A stretch of 64,000 bases of DNA from Chloroflexota bacterium (lineage in GTDB: Bacteria; Chloroflexota; Anaerolineae; Anaerolineales; UBA11579), in NCBI GenBank assembly GCA_013112575.1, contig JABFGG010000004.1, positions 186,001 to 250,000 of the forward strand, given 5' to 3'. This document shows positions 35,446 to 46,293 of the stretch, one piece after another. The position numbers were made by a program, and so were the translations under genes. Each line of letters starts with the position of its first letter. Position 1 is the stretch's first letter. The notes under the pieces are model-generated. The model saw only the letters and a list, made by a program, of their open reading frames with translations, did no database searches and had not been told where the DNA came from.

Positions 35446-37047
35446 TCAAGGCCTATCAACGGACGCATACCATCCCCATTGTTCTACTACCCAGCCTTCA
35501 ACGTTCCCCTCTGTACGGACTTTCCACCATATGAAGTTTTCTGTTTCAATTGGACCTTCAAGGATTTGAATAATGTCCCCACTTTGCAATTGCAGCAAAA
35601 CAGGCGCGTTAAGGTCAGGCGCTTCGCGTAAGTTTAAATTTGCTCCAGCTTCCATGATTTGCAAATAGGCATTTACCTCAAACAAAACAAAAGTCGGCCA
35701 ACCGGCTACCCTTGCTCCGCTAGGTAAGTCAGCTGGGGATTGGTTAGTAGTATTTAAGTCAACTAACCAACTTCCAAAAGTTTCGTCTAGATAACCACAT
35801 GAATAGATGAACCAACGGCCATCTGGACTCCAGACATGATCACAGTAATCGAAATTTTCTCCGAAATTATTAAGCTTCTGAACATCCCGCCCGTTTTCAT
35901 CCGCCAGCCAAATGCCATAATCTTCATCTTCACCACTGTCACTGGCATAGAAAGTTATCCATTGGCTATCTTTACTCCATTCAACTTTATATGGAGTGGA
36001 CCAACCTGTATACGGGGCTTTGTACTCGCCAATTACTTTCGTTGTGAAGTTTAGTAGGTCCAACAAGACAATACCAAAAAAGTCATCTCCCTCAAGTTGT
36101 GCCGCAGCCCAAATCGCTATTTTGGTTTGGTTTGGTGACCAACTTAATGGGGAGGCAATTTTTACATCAGTTAGTTCATCAAACATGTATTTTTCCAGTG
36201 GGAAAGGTTGTGGTTCTGAACCAGGATGGTACAACAGAGTTTCACGAAAAAAGTTGTCTTCTTCATCATAGCCATAAGTCATCAACCCTATCGTTTTTCC
36301 ATCTGGGGAAAAAGCGGGATAGCGTGTTAAGTCATGCGGCAAGGCCACATATTCTGATCCATCAAGTTTTACGCTGGATAAATAGCCTACCCATCCTTCG
36401 CCTGGAGATATATCTGAAGTCCAGGAATAGAAGAATAGTAAGTCTGGGTAGCCGGACAGGCGAAAGGGCCAGACTTCAACGCGATCAGGAGTTTGTGTCA
36501 GCCGCGTTTTCTCGAGTGTTGTGATGTCAACACTCCAAATGTCAGAAATGTGCTCATCCCACTCTAAATAGTATATTTTTTTACTATCCTGCGACCACAA
36601 GGGGCTACTTGAAGCTTGTTCTGTATTGGTCAGGTTTGTTTGTTCCCCGGTCGCAAGGTCTGTCAGGAAAATGTCAGTACAGTCCATCCCACAATCCGTT
36701 GTTACTGTGTATTGTCCGCTGGGCGAAGAGTTCGTTCTGGTCGTATCCACGAGAGAATGATCTCCCCTGCTATCAATTAGCCAATAGTCATAGTCCCAGG
36801 AATAGATCAATCCTGCCATGAAAGGATCGCTTTCGATCTGTAAAGGCAATGGGGTCTGGGGAATGGTGGGGGTGACAGTAGGCGTTGGGCTTGCAGTTAA
36901 AGTGACAAGGATTTTGGTAGGGGTTGCTTGCCTTTCATGTTTTGTAGGAGTAGCAACCTCGCGGGTTTCTTCAAGAGTAGGAGTGGCTGAATTTGAGCAG
37001 GCTACCACCCCCAACAGCATTGTTACAAAAACGAAATTGTTTTTCAT
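35446..37047 (-). CDS. Lipoprotein with WD40/TolB-like propeller and SH3b domain
   Basis: 533 residues. Lipobox VVAC (Cys17), Thr/Pro-rich linker to about residue 70, then repeated blades of the PD40 type (SSPSGQYTVTTDCG, SSSPLWSQDSKKIYYLEW, YPAFSPDGKTIGLMTYG, WSPDGRWFIYSCGY). The C-terminal 65 residues form a bacterial SH3 domain (NLNLREAPDLNAPVLLQLQSGDIIQILEG) likely to bind cell-wall peptides. More AT-rich than its neighbours by eye. Probably surface-exposed; ligand unknown. A minus-strand TATAAT at 37093-37098 is its likely -10. Confidence 0.82.
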   Translation of the reverse strand: MKNNFVFVTMLLGVVACSNSATPTLEETREVATPTKHERQATPTKILVTLTASPTPTVTPTIPQTPLPLQIESDPFMAGLIYSWDYDYWLIDSRGDHSLVDTTRTNSSPSGQYTVTTDCGMDCTDIFLTDLATGEQTNLTNTEQASSSPLWSQDSKKIYYLEWDEHISDIWSVDITTLEKTRLTQTPDRVEVWPFRLSGYPDLLFFYSWTSDISPGEGWVGYLSSVKLDGSEYVALPHDLTRYPAFSPDGKTIGLMTYGYDEEDNFFRETLLYHPGSEPQPFPLEKYMFDELTDVKIASPLSWSPNQTKIAIWAAAQLEGDDFFGIVLLDLLNFTTKVIGEYKAPYTGWSTPYKVEWSKDSQWITFYASDSGEDEDYGIWLADENGRDVQKLNNFGENFDYCDHVWSPDGRWFIYSCGYLDETFGSWLVDLNTTNQSPADLPSGARVAGWPTFVLFEVNAYLQIMEAGANLNLREAPDLNAPVLLQLQSGDIIQILEGPIETENFIWWKVRTEGNVEGWVVEQWGWYASVDRP

Positions 37048-37184
37048 CTTATTTCACCGCCTGTTTTCATATTCCCATTCCATACCATATTGATTATACG
37101 CTCATTTAGGCTTATCAATGGTCGCATCGAAATAGGTTTTGCTCAAATAAAACTATGCCTTTTATCTTCAAATCCGCCCTTCGT

Positions 37185-37202
37185 TTGTGAAAGACTGGAC
37201 AA
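37185..37202. promoter_or_regulatory. Candidate Rex operator at the atpA promoter
   Basis: TTGTG, 8 bases, GACAA: the Rex consensus TTGTGAA-N4-TTCACAA with 7 of 7 bases in the left arm and 5 of 7 in the right. It covers the predicted -35 of atpA. Weaker than the site at rex itself. Confidence 0.45.
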
Positions 37203-37224
37203 ATCAAGACCAGTACGGTATGAT
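37196..37224 (+). promoter_or_regulatory. Predicted promoter of atpAGDC
   Basis: TGGACA (37196-37201), 17-base spacer, TATGAT (37219-37224), about 120 bases before the atpA start. The rest of the 305-base gap (37048-37352) shows no other clear feature beyond a minus-strand TATAAT at 37093. Confidence 0.6.
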
Positions 37225-37352
37225 TTCCCCGCCTGCCATTTTGTGCCTTTTATTTAATGGGAGGCTCAAAAAATTGGCCATATACAGCATGAGATAGGGT
37301 ATCATTTTCTCCTGCTTAACAAAAATTGATCAATCCCTTCACGGAGCGATGT

Positions 37353-39014
37353 ATGTCAGATCTGATCAAAGATATTTCCGCAGACCTTCAAAAACAAATC
37401 GAAGCCTTTGAAAGCAAAGTCGAATTACAGGACGTCGGTACGGTTACCGAAGCCGGCGACGGTATTGCCCTTGCCAGCGGCCTGGCCGATGTGCAGGCCC
37501 AGGAATTGGTGCAGTTCGATAACGGCACCATGGGTATCGCCTTCAACCTCGAAGACGACAACGTCGGCATCATCATCATGGGTGGCTTTTCTGACATTGA
37601 AGAAGGCATGAACGTACGTGCCACAGGTCGTATCGCTTCCGTGCCGGTTGGCGACGGCGTTATGGGCCGTGTGGTCAACGCTCTGGGCGAACCCATTGAT
37701 GGTAAAGGCCCTGTCGCTTTCGATACTTATTACGATATGGAGCGCATCGCTCCCGGCATTGTCGAACGCAAAGACGTAGATACCCCCGTCCAAACCGGTA
37801 TCAAAGCCATCGATGCACTTACCCCTGTAGGTCGTGGTCAGCGCCAGTTGATCATTGGTGACCGCCAGACTGGCAAATCCGCACTCGCTATCGACACCAT
37901 CATCAACCAGAAAGGCAAAGGCGTCACCTGCATTTACGTCGCCATCGGCCAGAAAAAAGCCTCCATTGCCCAATTGGTTGCCATCCTCGAAGAACATGAT
38001 GCCATGGATCACACCATCATCGTGGCGGCTACCGCCGATGACCCCGCTGCCATGCAGTACATCGCTCCCTATGCTGGCTGCGCCATCGGCGAATATTTCA
38101 TGGAAACCGGTCGCGACGCCCTTGTGGTCTACGATGACCTCTCCAAACACGCTTGGGCCTACCGTCAGGTATCGCTCTTGCTGCGCCGCCCCCCCGGCCG
38201 TGAAGCCTATCCCGGTGATCTTTTCTATTTGCACTCCCGCTTGCTGGAACGCGCCGCCCGCCTGGCTGACCACTTCGTCATCATGCCCAAGGATTATGAT
38301 GGCGAAACCGCTAAAGCCGATGCTGGCGTTGACGGCAAAGAATACCTTGGCCCTCTTGCAGAACATGACGCCGGGGAAGCCCTCAAGGCCATGGATAATG
38401 CTGACGGCCACAAACTTGTCAAAGTTGAAGGCTCTGGCGGTTCACTGACGGCTTTGCCTGTCATTGAAACCCTGCTTGGCGACGTATCCGCTTACGTGCC
38501 CACCAACGTGATCTCCATTACAGATGGCCAGATCTACCTCGAAGGCGAATTATTCAACGCTGGTATCCGCCCCGCTGTGAATGCCGGTACCTCAGTCTCC
38601 CGTGTGGGTGGTGATGCCCAGACCAAAGCTATGAAGAAAGTAGCTGGTGGTCTGCGCCTCGATATGGCTGCCTTCCGTGACCTGGCCGCTTTCGCCCAGT
38701 TTGGCTCCAGCCTGGATGCTGCTACTCAATCCCAGCTCAATCGCGGCCAGAGTATGCAGGAGATCCTCAAACAGCCTCAGTACCAGCCAGTTGACCTGGC
38801 CGACCAGGTCATCGTCATTTATGCCGGAACCAACGGTTTTGCCGATGGGGTTCCGATTGAGCGTACAACGGAATGGGAAGCTGCACTGCTACGCTTCATT
38901 GAGGCTTCACATGCCGACATCCGCAAAGAGATTGCCGATCAAAAGGCTTTGACAGACGAGATCGTTACTAAACTCGATCAGGCTCTCGAAACCTTCAAAT
39001 CAACCTGGTCCTGA
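37353..39014 (+). CDS. atpA: F-type ATP synthase subunit alpha
   Basis: 553 residues. Non-catalytic nucleotide-binding subunit of F1. Walker [76 protein letters not shown] and the C-terminal helical domain are present. It is longer than the usual 500-515, with an insertion around residues 308-355 ([21 protein letters not shown] region). GGAG lies 6 bases before the ATG at 37353. First gene of an F1-only operon. Confidence 0.95.
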   Translation: MSDLIKDISADLQKQIEAFESKVELQDVGTVTEAGDGIALASGLADVQAQELVQFDNGTMGIAFNLEDDNVGIIIMGGFSDIEEGMNVRATGRIASVPVGDGVMGRVVNALGEPIDGKGPVAFDTYYDMERIAPGIVERKDVDTPVQTGIKAIDALTPVGRGQRQLIIGDRQTGKSALAIDTIINQKGKGVTCIYVAIGQKKASIAQLVAILEEHDAMDHTIIVAATADDPAAMQYIAPYAGCAIGEYFMETGRDALVVYDDLSKHAWAYRQVSLLLRRPPGREAYPGDLFYLHSRLLERAARLADHFVIMPKDYDGETAKADAGVDGKEYLGPLAEHDAGEALKAMDNADGHKLVKVEGSGGSLTALPVIETLLGDVSAYVPTNVISITDGQIYLEGELFNAGIRPAVNAGTSVSRVGGDAQTKAMKKVAGGLRLDMAAFRDLAAFAQFGSSLDAATQSQLNRGQSMQEILKQPQYQPVDLADQVIVIYAGTNGFADGVPIERTTEWEAALLRFIEASHADIRKEIADQKALTDEIVTKLDQALETFKSTWS

Positions 39015-39031
39015 TCCTCAGGTAATAATCA

Positions 39032-41369
<2,338 letters not shown>

Positions 41370-41383
41370 AAGGAAAACAAGGC

Positions 41384-41848
41384 ATGACCATTCGATGCGA
41401 GATCGTCTCGCAAGACCGCATGGTGTATGAAGACGACGTAGATATCGTTGTCATCCCCGGCACGAACGGCGAAATGGGCATTTTGCCCAACCATGCCCCC
41501 GTGCTTTCCACCCTGCAGTATGGCATCATCAAGGTGCGCAAAGGCGATGAGGAGCACATCTTTACCGCCACAGGGGGCGTGGTGGAAGTGCAACCCGAAA
41601 TCATCACTATTCTGGCAGATGCTTCCGAGGATGTGGAAGACATCGACATCGCCCGTGCAGAGGCTGCCAAGGAAAGCGCCCAACAGCGACTGGAAGAAGG
41701 CCCCCCGCCTGACACTGACGCTTACATGGCGCTGGAAGCGGCCATTCGTCGCTCGAATTTACGTTTGGAAGCTGCACGTCGTTTCCGCCGGGGCGCTCGC
41801 GGTATGCCCGGTTTCGCTACCGGGCCCAGCGAAGAAGACGGAAACTAA
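41384..41848 (+). CDS. atpC: F-type ATP synthase subunit epsilon
   Basis: 154 residues. Regulates and couples the rotor. N-terminal beta-sandwich (TIRCEIVSQDRMVYEDDVDIVVIPGTNGEMGILPNHAPVLSTLQYG) and C-terminal helical hairpin (ARAEAAKESAQQRLEEG), then an unusual Arg/Gly-rich tail (RRFRRGARGMPGFATGPSEEDGN). Follows atpD by 14 bases. Confidence 0.93.
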   Translation: MTIRCEIVSQDRMVYEDDVDIVVIPGTNGEMGILPNHAPVLSTLQYGIIKVRKGDEEHIFTATGGVVEVQPEIITILADASEDVEDIDIARAEAAKESAQQRLEEGPPPDTDAYMALEAAIRRSNLRLEAARRFRRGARGMPGFATGPSEEDGN

Positions 41849-41887
41849 GCAGCAAAGACTCCCTTTAGCTGGTAACATTTAAGCAAT

Positions 41888-42904
41888 ATGGCTCTTTTTC
41901 AAAGAGATCTGGGGATCGATCTGGGGACCATGTTTACGCGCATCATCGAGGGTGGACAAATGATCCTGGAAGAACCCACTGTTGTAGCGGTTGACATCGA
42001 AGAATTGAAGATGGTTGCCGTGGGTCACGAGGCCCTCAACATGATGGGCCGCGTCTCACAGGATGCCATTCAGGTCACGCGTCCTCTCCAAAGCGGTGTC
42101 GTCGCTTACTACGAGTTGACAGAACGCCTGCTGGAATTCCAGGTAAAGAAGATCAGCGGTCCATTGGGCGGTTTCCGCCCCAAGAACCTCACCCGCATCA
42201 TGATCACGCACCCTTACGGCATCACCAGTGTAGAACGCCGCGCGGTGCATGAAGCCGCTTTACAGGTCGGCGATGCTTTTATGCTGCCCACCCCCCTCGC
42301 AGCCGCCATCGGCGTTGATCTCCCCATCGGCACCCCTTCGGGTAACATGATTGTATGCATGGGTGGTGGCTGCACTCAGGCCGCGGTCATGGCCATGAAC
42401 GACATTGTTTCCGGTGAAACGCTGCGTCAGGGCGGCTTGCAACTAGATGAAGCTATTGCCAGCTACGTGCGCAAGAAATACGGCCTCATCATTGGGCAAC
42501 CAACAGCTGAACAGATCAAACTGAGTATTGGGGCAGCAGTGCCCCAGGATGAGGAAAAAAGCCTGGATTTGCAGGGCCAAGATCAGGTCTCGGGTTTGCC
42601 ACGCGCTTTTACATTCACCACAGGTGAAGTTGTGGAGGCCGTCCAGCCTGCACTTGAAGCCGTCTTTGAAACCATCCGCCAGGTGCTGGAGAAAACACCC
42701 CCCGAACTGGCCTCCGATATTATCGACCGCGGCATCGCCCTGTGTGGTGGGGCAGCTCTATTACGGGGCATGGATAAGTTGATGACGCAGAAATTGGGTG
42801 TGCCCACCTACCTGGTGGATAACCCTATCACCTGCATGGGGGAAGGGGCCGAGCGCGGCCTGGAAATGTTGCCCATCTTGCGGCGCAATGTACCTCAGTT
42901 ATAA
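41888..42904 (+). CDS. mreB: MreB-like actin homologue with altered catalytic motifs
   Basis: 338 residues, actin/MreB fold. Phosphate-1 loop IDLGTMFTRII replaces the usual IDLGTANT; SVERRAVHEAAL and LALPTPLAAAIG-like FMLPTPLAAAIG are recognisable, as are IALCGGAALLRGMDKLM and the adenosine-site ends. Two residues used for ATP hydrolysis in canonical MreB are changed: the Glu of EEPMAAAIG is Thr135 and the Asp of DIGGGTT is Cys157 (CMGGGCT). It probably still binds nucleotide and forms filaments guiding cell-wall synthesis, but may hydrolyse poorly. 39 bases after atpC, likely co-transcribed. Confidence 0.85.
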   Translation: MALFQRDLGIDLGTMFTRIIEGGQMILEEPTVVAVDIEELKMVAVGHEALNMMGRVSQDAIQVTRPLQSGVVAYYELTERLLEFQVKKISGPLGGFRPKNLTRIMITHPYGITSVERRAVHEAALQVGDAFMLPTPLAAAIGVDLPIGTPSGNMIVCMGGGCTQAAVMAMNDIVSGETLRQGGLQLDEAIASYVRKKYGLIIGQPTAEQIKLSIGAAVPQDEEKSLDLQGQDQVSGLPRAFTFTTGEVVEAVQPALEAVFETIRQVLEKTPPELASDIIDRGIALCGGAALLRGMDKLMTQKLGVPTYLVDNPITCMGEGAERGLEMLPILRRNVPQL

Positions 42905-42936
42905 GCTTTATTCAAATAGCGAGAAAAGGGGGCAGT

Positions 42937-42964
42937 TTGATATCCCTCTAATTTGATATATAAT
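42937..42964 (+). promoter_or_regulatory. Promoter of the CBS-zinc ribbon gene pair
   Basis: TTGATA (42937-42942), 16-base spacer, TATAAT (42959-42964), about 100 bases before the CBS gene. Confidence 0.6.
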
Positions 42965-43066
42965 GTCAAATAAGTCATTCCCGCTGCGTACACACGCATA
43001 AACACAACAACATAGCCAGCGCTTTTATACCAACCCTCTATTTGCTACAGGACAAGGAGCATGCCA

Positions 43067-43498
43067 ATGTCTACAGTAAATCAGATTCTGGGTGCTAAAG
43101 GTAAAGATGTTTGGTCGATTGGTCCAGATGAGCCGGTGCTGGACGCGTTAAAACTCATGGCTGAGAAGGACGTTGGGGCCTTGCTCGTGCTGCACGAGAG
43201 CGCGGTTGTGGGCATCCTTTCAGAGCGCGACTATGCCCGCAAGATCGTACTCAAGGGGAAACGATCCATGTCCACACCAGTTTCCGAGATCATGACAAAG
43301 GAAGTTATCTTTGTCCAGCCGGAGGCCTCCATCAGGGATTGTATGGAGTTGATGACATCCAGTCGCATTCGCCACCTGCCGGTCATGAATGGAAACCAGC
43401 TGATTGGCCTTATCTCAATAGGCGATGTGGTACGCGAGATTATTTCAGATCATGAGATGAAGATCGAACAGCTTGAGAATTACATAAAAGGCTACTAA
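43067..43498 (+). CDS. Two-CBS-domain protein
   Basis: 143 residues made of a CBS pair: VWSIGPDEPVLDALKLMAEKDVGALLVL...VVGILSERDYARKIV and VIFVQPEASIRDCMELMTSSRIRHLPVM...LIGLISIGDVVREII. CBS pairs bind adenine nucleotides (AMP, ATP, NADH) and sense energy state. The ATG at 43067 is preferred since AAGGAG is 7 bases upstream; an ATG two codons earlier is only 1 base from it. Likely co-transcribed with the zinc-ribbon gene 25 bases on. No catalytic domain. Confidence 0.9.
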   Translation: MSTVNQILGAKGKDVWSIGPDEPVLDALKLMAEKDVGALLVLHESAVVGILSERDYARKIVLKGKRSMSTPVSEIMTKEVIFVQPEASIRDCMELMTSSRIRHLPVMNGNQLIGLISIGDVVREIISDHEMKIEQLENYIKGY

Positions 43499-43523
43499 TA
43501 ACCATTTGGAATAGAGGTGAGTC

Positions 43524-43760
43524 ATGGAAGAAAAAGTAAAAGCAGCAGAGAAACAAAAAGAACTGATGATGGCCTACTTCGATCGCATGAACATCGATAC
43601 AAGCTGCATCGTATGTGGCAGTGAAGACTGGTTCATCGGCCGCTCAGGCCCCGAATACGTAGTTGAAGGCAAACGCACCATCTTGCCGGTCGAATTCATC
43701 TGCAATTTTTGTGGGCGCATCGCCAACTACGATGCCAAAGTGATCGGCCACGAACGTTAA
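43524..43760 (+). CDS. Small zinc-ribbon protein
   Basis: 78 residues. A charged N-terminal helix (EEKVKAAEKQKELMMAYFDRM) is followed by two CxxC knuckles, SCIVCGSEDWFIG and ICNFCGRIANYDA, 37 residues apart, with the layout of a zinc ribbon. I do not recognise a named family. GAGGTGAG precedes the ATG. Being paired with a CBS protein it may be a partner in nucleotide-dependent regulation, but this is only context. Confidence 0.72.
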   Translation: MEEKVKAAEKQKELMMAYFDRMNIDTSCIVCGSEDWFIGRSGPEYVVEGKRTILPVEFICNFCGRIANYDAKVIGHER

Positions 43761-43799
43761 TTCTTCAATTGACACCAACTATGTTGGCAAATGACAAAC

Positions 43800-44042
43800 C
43801 TATCCGACTGACATAATGTCAGCAATTCTACGTCGCAGGCCAGCCCGCCCCTCAATTTCGGCCAGCTTCAAGGCCGCATAACCGCAGGCGGCTTTCATCA
43901 GCCGTGTGGCTTCTGCCTCAGACAACGTTTCCAGGCTTTGCAGCGTGTGTCCCTGCGTGCCTAGATAGAGTTCGATGAAGTTGAGTTCCAGCGCAGCCTG
44001 TGGCCCTTCCCCAGAACGATACGGAACTGTTGTGGTATTCAC
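43800..44042 (-). CDS. Small hypothetical protein
   Basis: 80 residues. Start placed at GTG 44042 because AGGAGGGAGC lies 6 bases upstream; the frame runs on to a TTG at 44093 without a ribosome site. Sequence has an N-terminal beta-like segment (TVPYRSGEGPQAALELNFIELYLGTQG) and two helices (LSEAEATRLMKAACGYAALKLAEIEG) with a basic end (RAGLRRRIADIM). No family recognised. Convergent with the zinc-ribbon gene. Confidence 0.6.
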   Translation of the reverse strand: MNTTTVPYRSGEGPQAALELNFIELYLGTQGHTLQSLETLSEAEATRLMKAACGYAALKLAEIEGRAGLRRRIADIMSVG

Positions 44043-44149
44043 GATGCTCCCTCCTGAATTAAAAAGGTAAAGCTCTAATTCAGTATCGCGCAAAACCAGA
44101 TGACCGGGAATCCTATTATCTATGGTGATCGTAGGGCGACGCCTAAAAC

Positions 44150-44178
44150 AAAAAAGGTTCGCAGATAACTGCGAACCT
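44150..44178 (-). terminator. Terminator of rex
   Basis: Minus strand: perfect 10-bp stem AGGTTCGCAG / CTGCGAACCT with 4-base loop, then TTTTTTG. Follows the rex stop by 25 bases. Confidence 0.85.
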
Positions 44179-44203
44179 GATAAGTTTCGTTAAAAATCTG
44201 ATC

Positions 44204-44824
44204 TCAATCCAGGTAATAGGTCATGCGCTGGAGATGGATGGCGGGGTCGATGTATTGCACGCGCACATCCGGGGGCACGTTGAGGCTCACAGGGGCGTAG
44301 TTGAGGATCGCCCTGACTCCCGCATCGATCAGTTCGCTGGCCACGGCCTGGGCATTTCCGGCCGGCACAGCCAGCATAGCAACCTGGATATTATTGGCCT
44401 GGATTTGCTCTTCGATATCTGAGGTGTTGGCCACCACATAATCGCCAACTTTATCACCAACTTTATCCGGGTCATTGTCGAAAATACCAACCACACGGAA
44501 GCCACGGTGGGAAAAACCATTGTAGGTCGCCAGGGCACTGCCGATATCACCGGCTCCCACGATGACCACATCCCAGGTGCGGTCAATATGCAATATCTCC
44601 AGCAATTGGTTGGATAGATACTCGATGTTATAACCCGTGCCTTGTTTGCCAAACTCACCGAACTGCGACAGGTCTTTACGGATCTGGGCTGCCGAAATGC
44701 CCAGGCGCTCACCCAACTCTTGGGAAGAGGTGACCTGACGTCCTTCCTGTTCCATACGCTGCAGCGAGCGCAGGTAGACAGGCAGGCGGCCAATCACAAT
44801 GTCAGGAATATTCTTATCGTTCAA
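44204..44824 (-). CDS. rex: Redox-sensing transcriptional repressor Rex
   Basis: 206 residues. Rex binds DNA when NADH/NAD+ is low and lets go when NADH binds, derepressing respiratory or fermentative genes. N-terminal winged helix (IVIGRLPVYLRSLQRM, LGERLGISAAQIRKDLSQFGEFGKQGTGY), Rossmann domain (VVIVGAGDIGSALATY, GIFDNDPDKVG) and the domain-swapped C-terminal helix (HLQRMTYYL). GAGGAGAG before the ATG. An 18-base Rex-type operator sits on its own -35, so it should be autoregulated. Confidence 0.95.
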   Translation of the reverse strand: MNDKNIPDIVIGRLPVYLRSLQRMEQEGRQVTSSQELGERLGISAAQIRKDLSQFGEFGKQGTGYNIEYLSNQLLEILHIDRTWDVVIVGAGDIGSALATYNGFSHRGFRVVGIFDNDPDKVGDKVGDYVVANTSDIEEQIQANNIQVAMLAVPAGNAQAVASELIDAGVRAILNYAPVSLNVPPDVRVQYIDPAIHLQRMTYYLD

Positions 44825-44853
44825 GACGGACTCTCCTCATCTATTTGACGACG

Positions 44854-44882
44854 ACTTTACCATATGTACCTTTTTTGTGCAA
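44854..44882 (-). promoter_or_regulatory. Promoter of rex
   Basis: Minus strand TTGCAC (44882-44877), 17-base spacer, TAAAGT (44859-44854), 30 bases before the ATG. Confidence 0.65.
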
Positions 44883-44892
44883 TCCCACACAA
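44875..44892. promoter_or_regulatory. Rex operator
   Basis: TTGTG-N8-CACAA, the exact outer arms and 18-base length of the Rex consensus, overlapping the rex -35. Confidence 0.7.
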
Positions 44893-44923
44893 ATCGGGTA
44901 CAAATAGGAGTTAATTGGCTGAA

Positions 44924-44932
44924 TGTTATAAT
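44924..44932 (+). promoter_or_regulatory. Extended -10 of obg
   Basis: TGT-TATAAT about 95 bases before the obg start. The leader between contains nested inverted repeats (GAAACG AAAA CGTTTC and TGCG..CGTTTTGCGC) that could fold. Confidence 0.5.
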
Positions 44933-45027
44933 CCCCCACGCCTTTTTCTAGCGCGAAACGAAAAACGTTTCAGGCTGTTTGCGTTTTACGTTTTGCGCTT
45001 ATTTATGCATGTTTGGCTATTTATGTT

Positions 45028-46293
45028 ATGACCACTTTCCTTGATCTCGCCCACATCCACGTGCGTTCCGGCAAAGGTGGCGACGGCATTGTGCATTTTC
45101 GCCGCGAGAAGTTCGTGCCGCGTGGCGGGCCGGACGGCGGCGATGGCGGCAGGGGTGGCGACGTGGTCTTGCAAGTCACCGAGCACCTCAACACTTTATA
45201 TTCTTTGCAGAACCAAAAGCTCTATGCTGCCGACGATGGTGGCAAAGCGGGCGGCAACAACAGATATGGTCCCTCGGCAGATGAGTTGGTCATCCCCGTT
45301 CCGGCAGGCACCATCGTATATCATGCAGATAGTAATGAAGTGCTCGGCGATCTGATATCGACCGGACAGCGTCTGGTAATCGCGCAAGGCGGGCGTGGCG
45401 GACGCGGCAATGCCCGCTTTAAAAATTCACGCAACCAGGCCCCGCGCGTGGCTGAAAAAGGGGAACCTGGGGAAGAAATCAGCCTGCGACTGGAACTCAA
45501 ACTGATCGCCGACATCGGCATTGTCGGCGTGCCCAACGCCGGCAAGTCCACCTTTTTGGCCGCCGTCACCAACGCCAAACCTAAGATCGCAGACTACCCT
45601 TTCACAACTTTGCAGCCCAACCTTGGCGTAGCCAATCTCGACGAAGACAATACCCTCGTACTGGCCGACATCCCCGGCCTGATTGAAGGCGCTCATCTGG
45701 GCGTGGGACTGGGCCACGATTTCCTGCGTCATGTCCAGCGTACCCGTGTCCTCATCCACCTGTTGGATGGCCTTGCCGAAGACCCCATCGCCGACCTCAG
45801 CCAGATCAATACCGAGCTGGCCCTCTTCGACGCGGACATGGCCAACAAACCTCAGGTGGTGGCCATCAACAAGATTGACTTGCCTGACGTGCAGGCCTGG
45901 CTTCCAGACCTGGAAGAAGCTCTGGAAGAACGGGGATATAAGCCCATGACGATCTCAGCCGTAGCGGGCACCAATGTCCGTCAGCTTCTTTATAAGGCTG
46001 CAGAACTGCTGGCTGACGCGCCCGAGATCGCGCCCATTGCAGAATTGCCCATCTACCGTCAGGAAGTCGACCCCAATGAATTCAGCGTTGCCAAAGAATT
46101 TGAGAGTTGGCGCGTGAGCGGAGTTGCCATCGAGCGCGCCGCAGCCATGACCTATTGGGAATACGACCAATCTGTACGCCGCTTTCAGCGCATCCTGGAA
46201 ACCTTGGGCATCGACGAAGCCTTGCGTGAAGCGGGTGTGCGCGAGGGCGACACCATCCTCATTGGCGACCATGAACTTGAGTGGGAAGATTGA
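45028..46293 (+). CDS. obg: GTPase Obg/CgtA
   Basis: 421 residues. Essential ribosome-associated GTPase for 50S assembly and stringent control. Glycine-rich Obg fold (VRSGKGGDGIVHFRREKFVPRGGPDGGDGGRGG), G domain with G1 GIVGVPNAGKSTFL, G2 FTTLQPNLG, G3 DIPGLIEGAHLGVGLGHDFLRH, G4 NKIDL, G5 ISAV, and the C-terminal OCT domain (FEVRRV-like SVAKEFESWRVSG...FQRILETLGIDEALREAGV). The ATG at 45028 matches the family start. Operon with nadD. Confidence 0.95.
   Translation: MTTFLDLAHIHVRSGKGGDGIVHFRREKFVPRGGPDGGDGGRGGDVVLQVTEHLNTLYSLQNQKLYAADDGGKAGGNNRYGPSADELVIPVPAGTIVYHADSNEVLGDLISTGQRLVIAQGGRGGRGNARFKNSRNQAPRVAEKGEPGEEISLRLELKLIADIGIVGVPNAGKSTFLAAVTNAKPKIADYPFTTLQPNLGVANLDEDNTLVLADIPGLIEGAHLGVGLGHDFLRHVQRTRVLIHLLDGLAEDPIADLSQINTELALFDADMANKPQVVAINKIDLPDVQAWLPDLEEALEERGYKPMTISAVAGTNVRQLLYKAAELLADAPEIAPIAELPIYRQEVDPNEFSVAKEFESWRVSGVAIERAAAMTYWEYDQSVRRFQRILETLGIDEALREAGVREGDTILIGDHELEWED

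Noticed and set aside
37225..37352. The 120-base atpA leader considered as a riboswitch
   Set aside because: No conserved riboswitch core or strong nested stem was seen.
37425..38411. Open frame of 328 codons antisense to atpA
   Set aside because: Shadow of the strongly conserved atpA; glycine/aspartate/valine-rich text with no family match.
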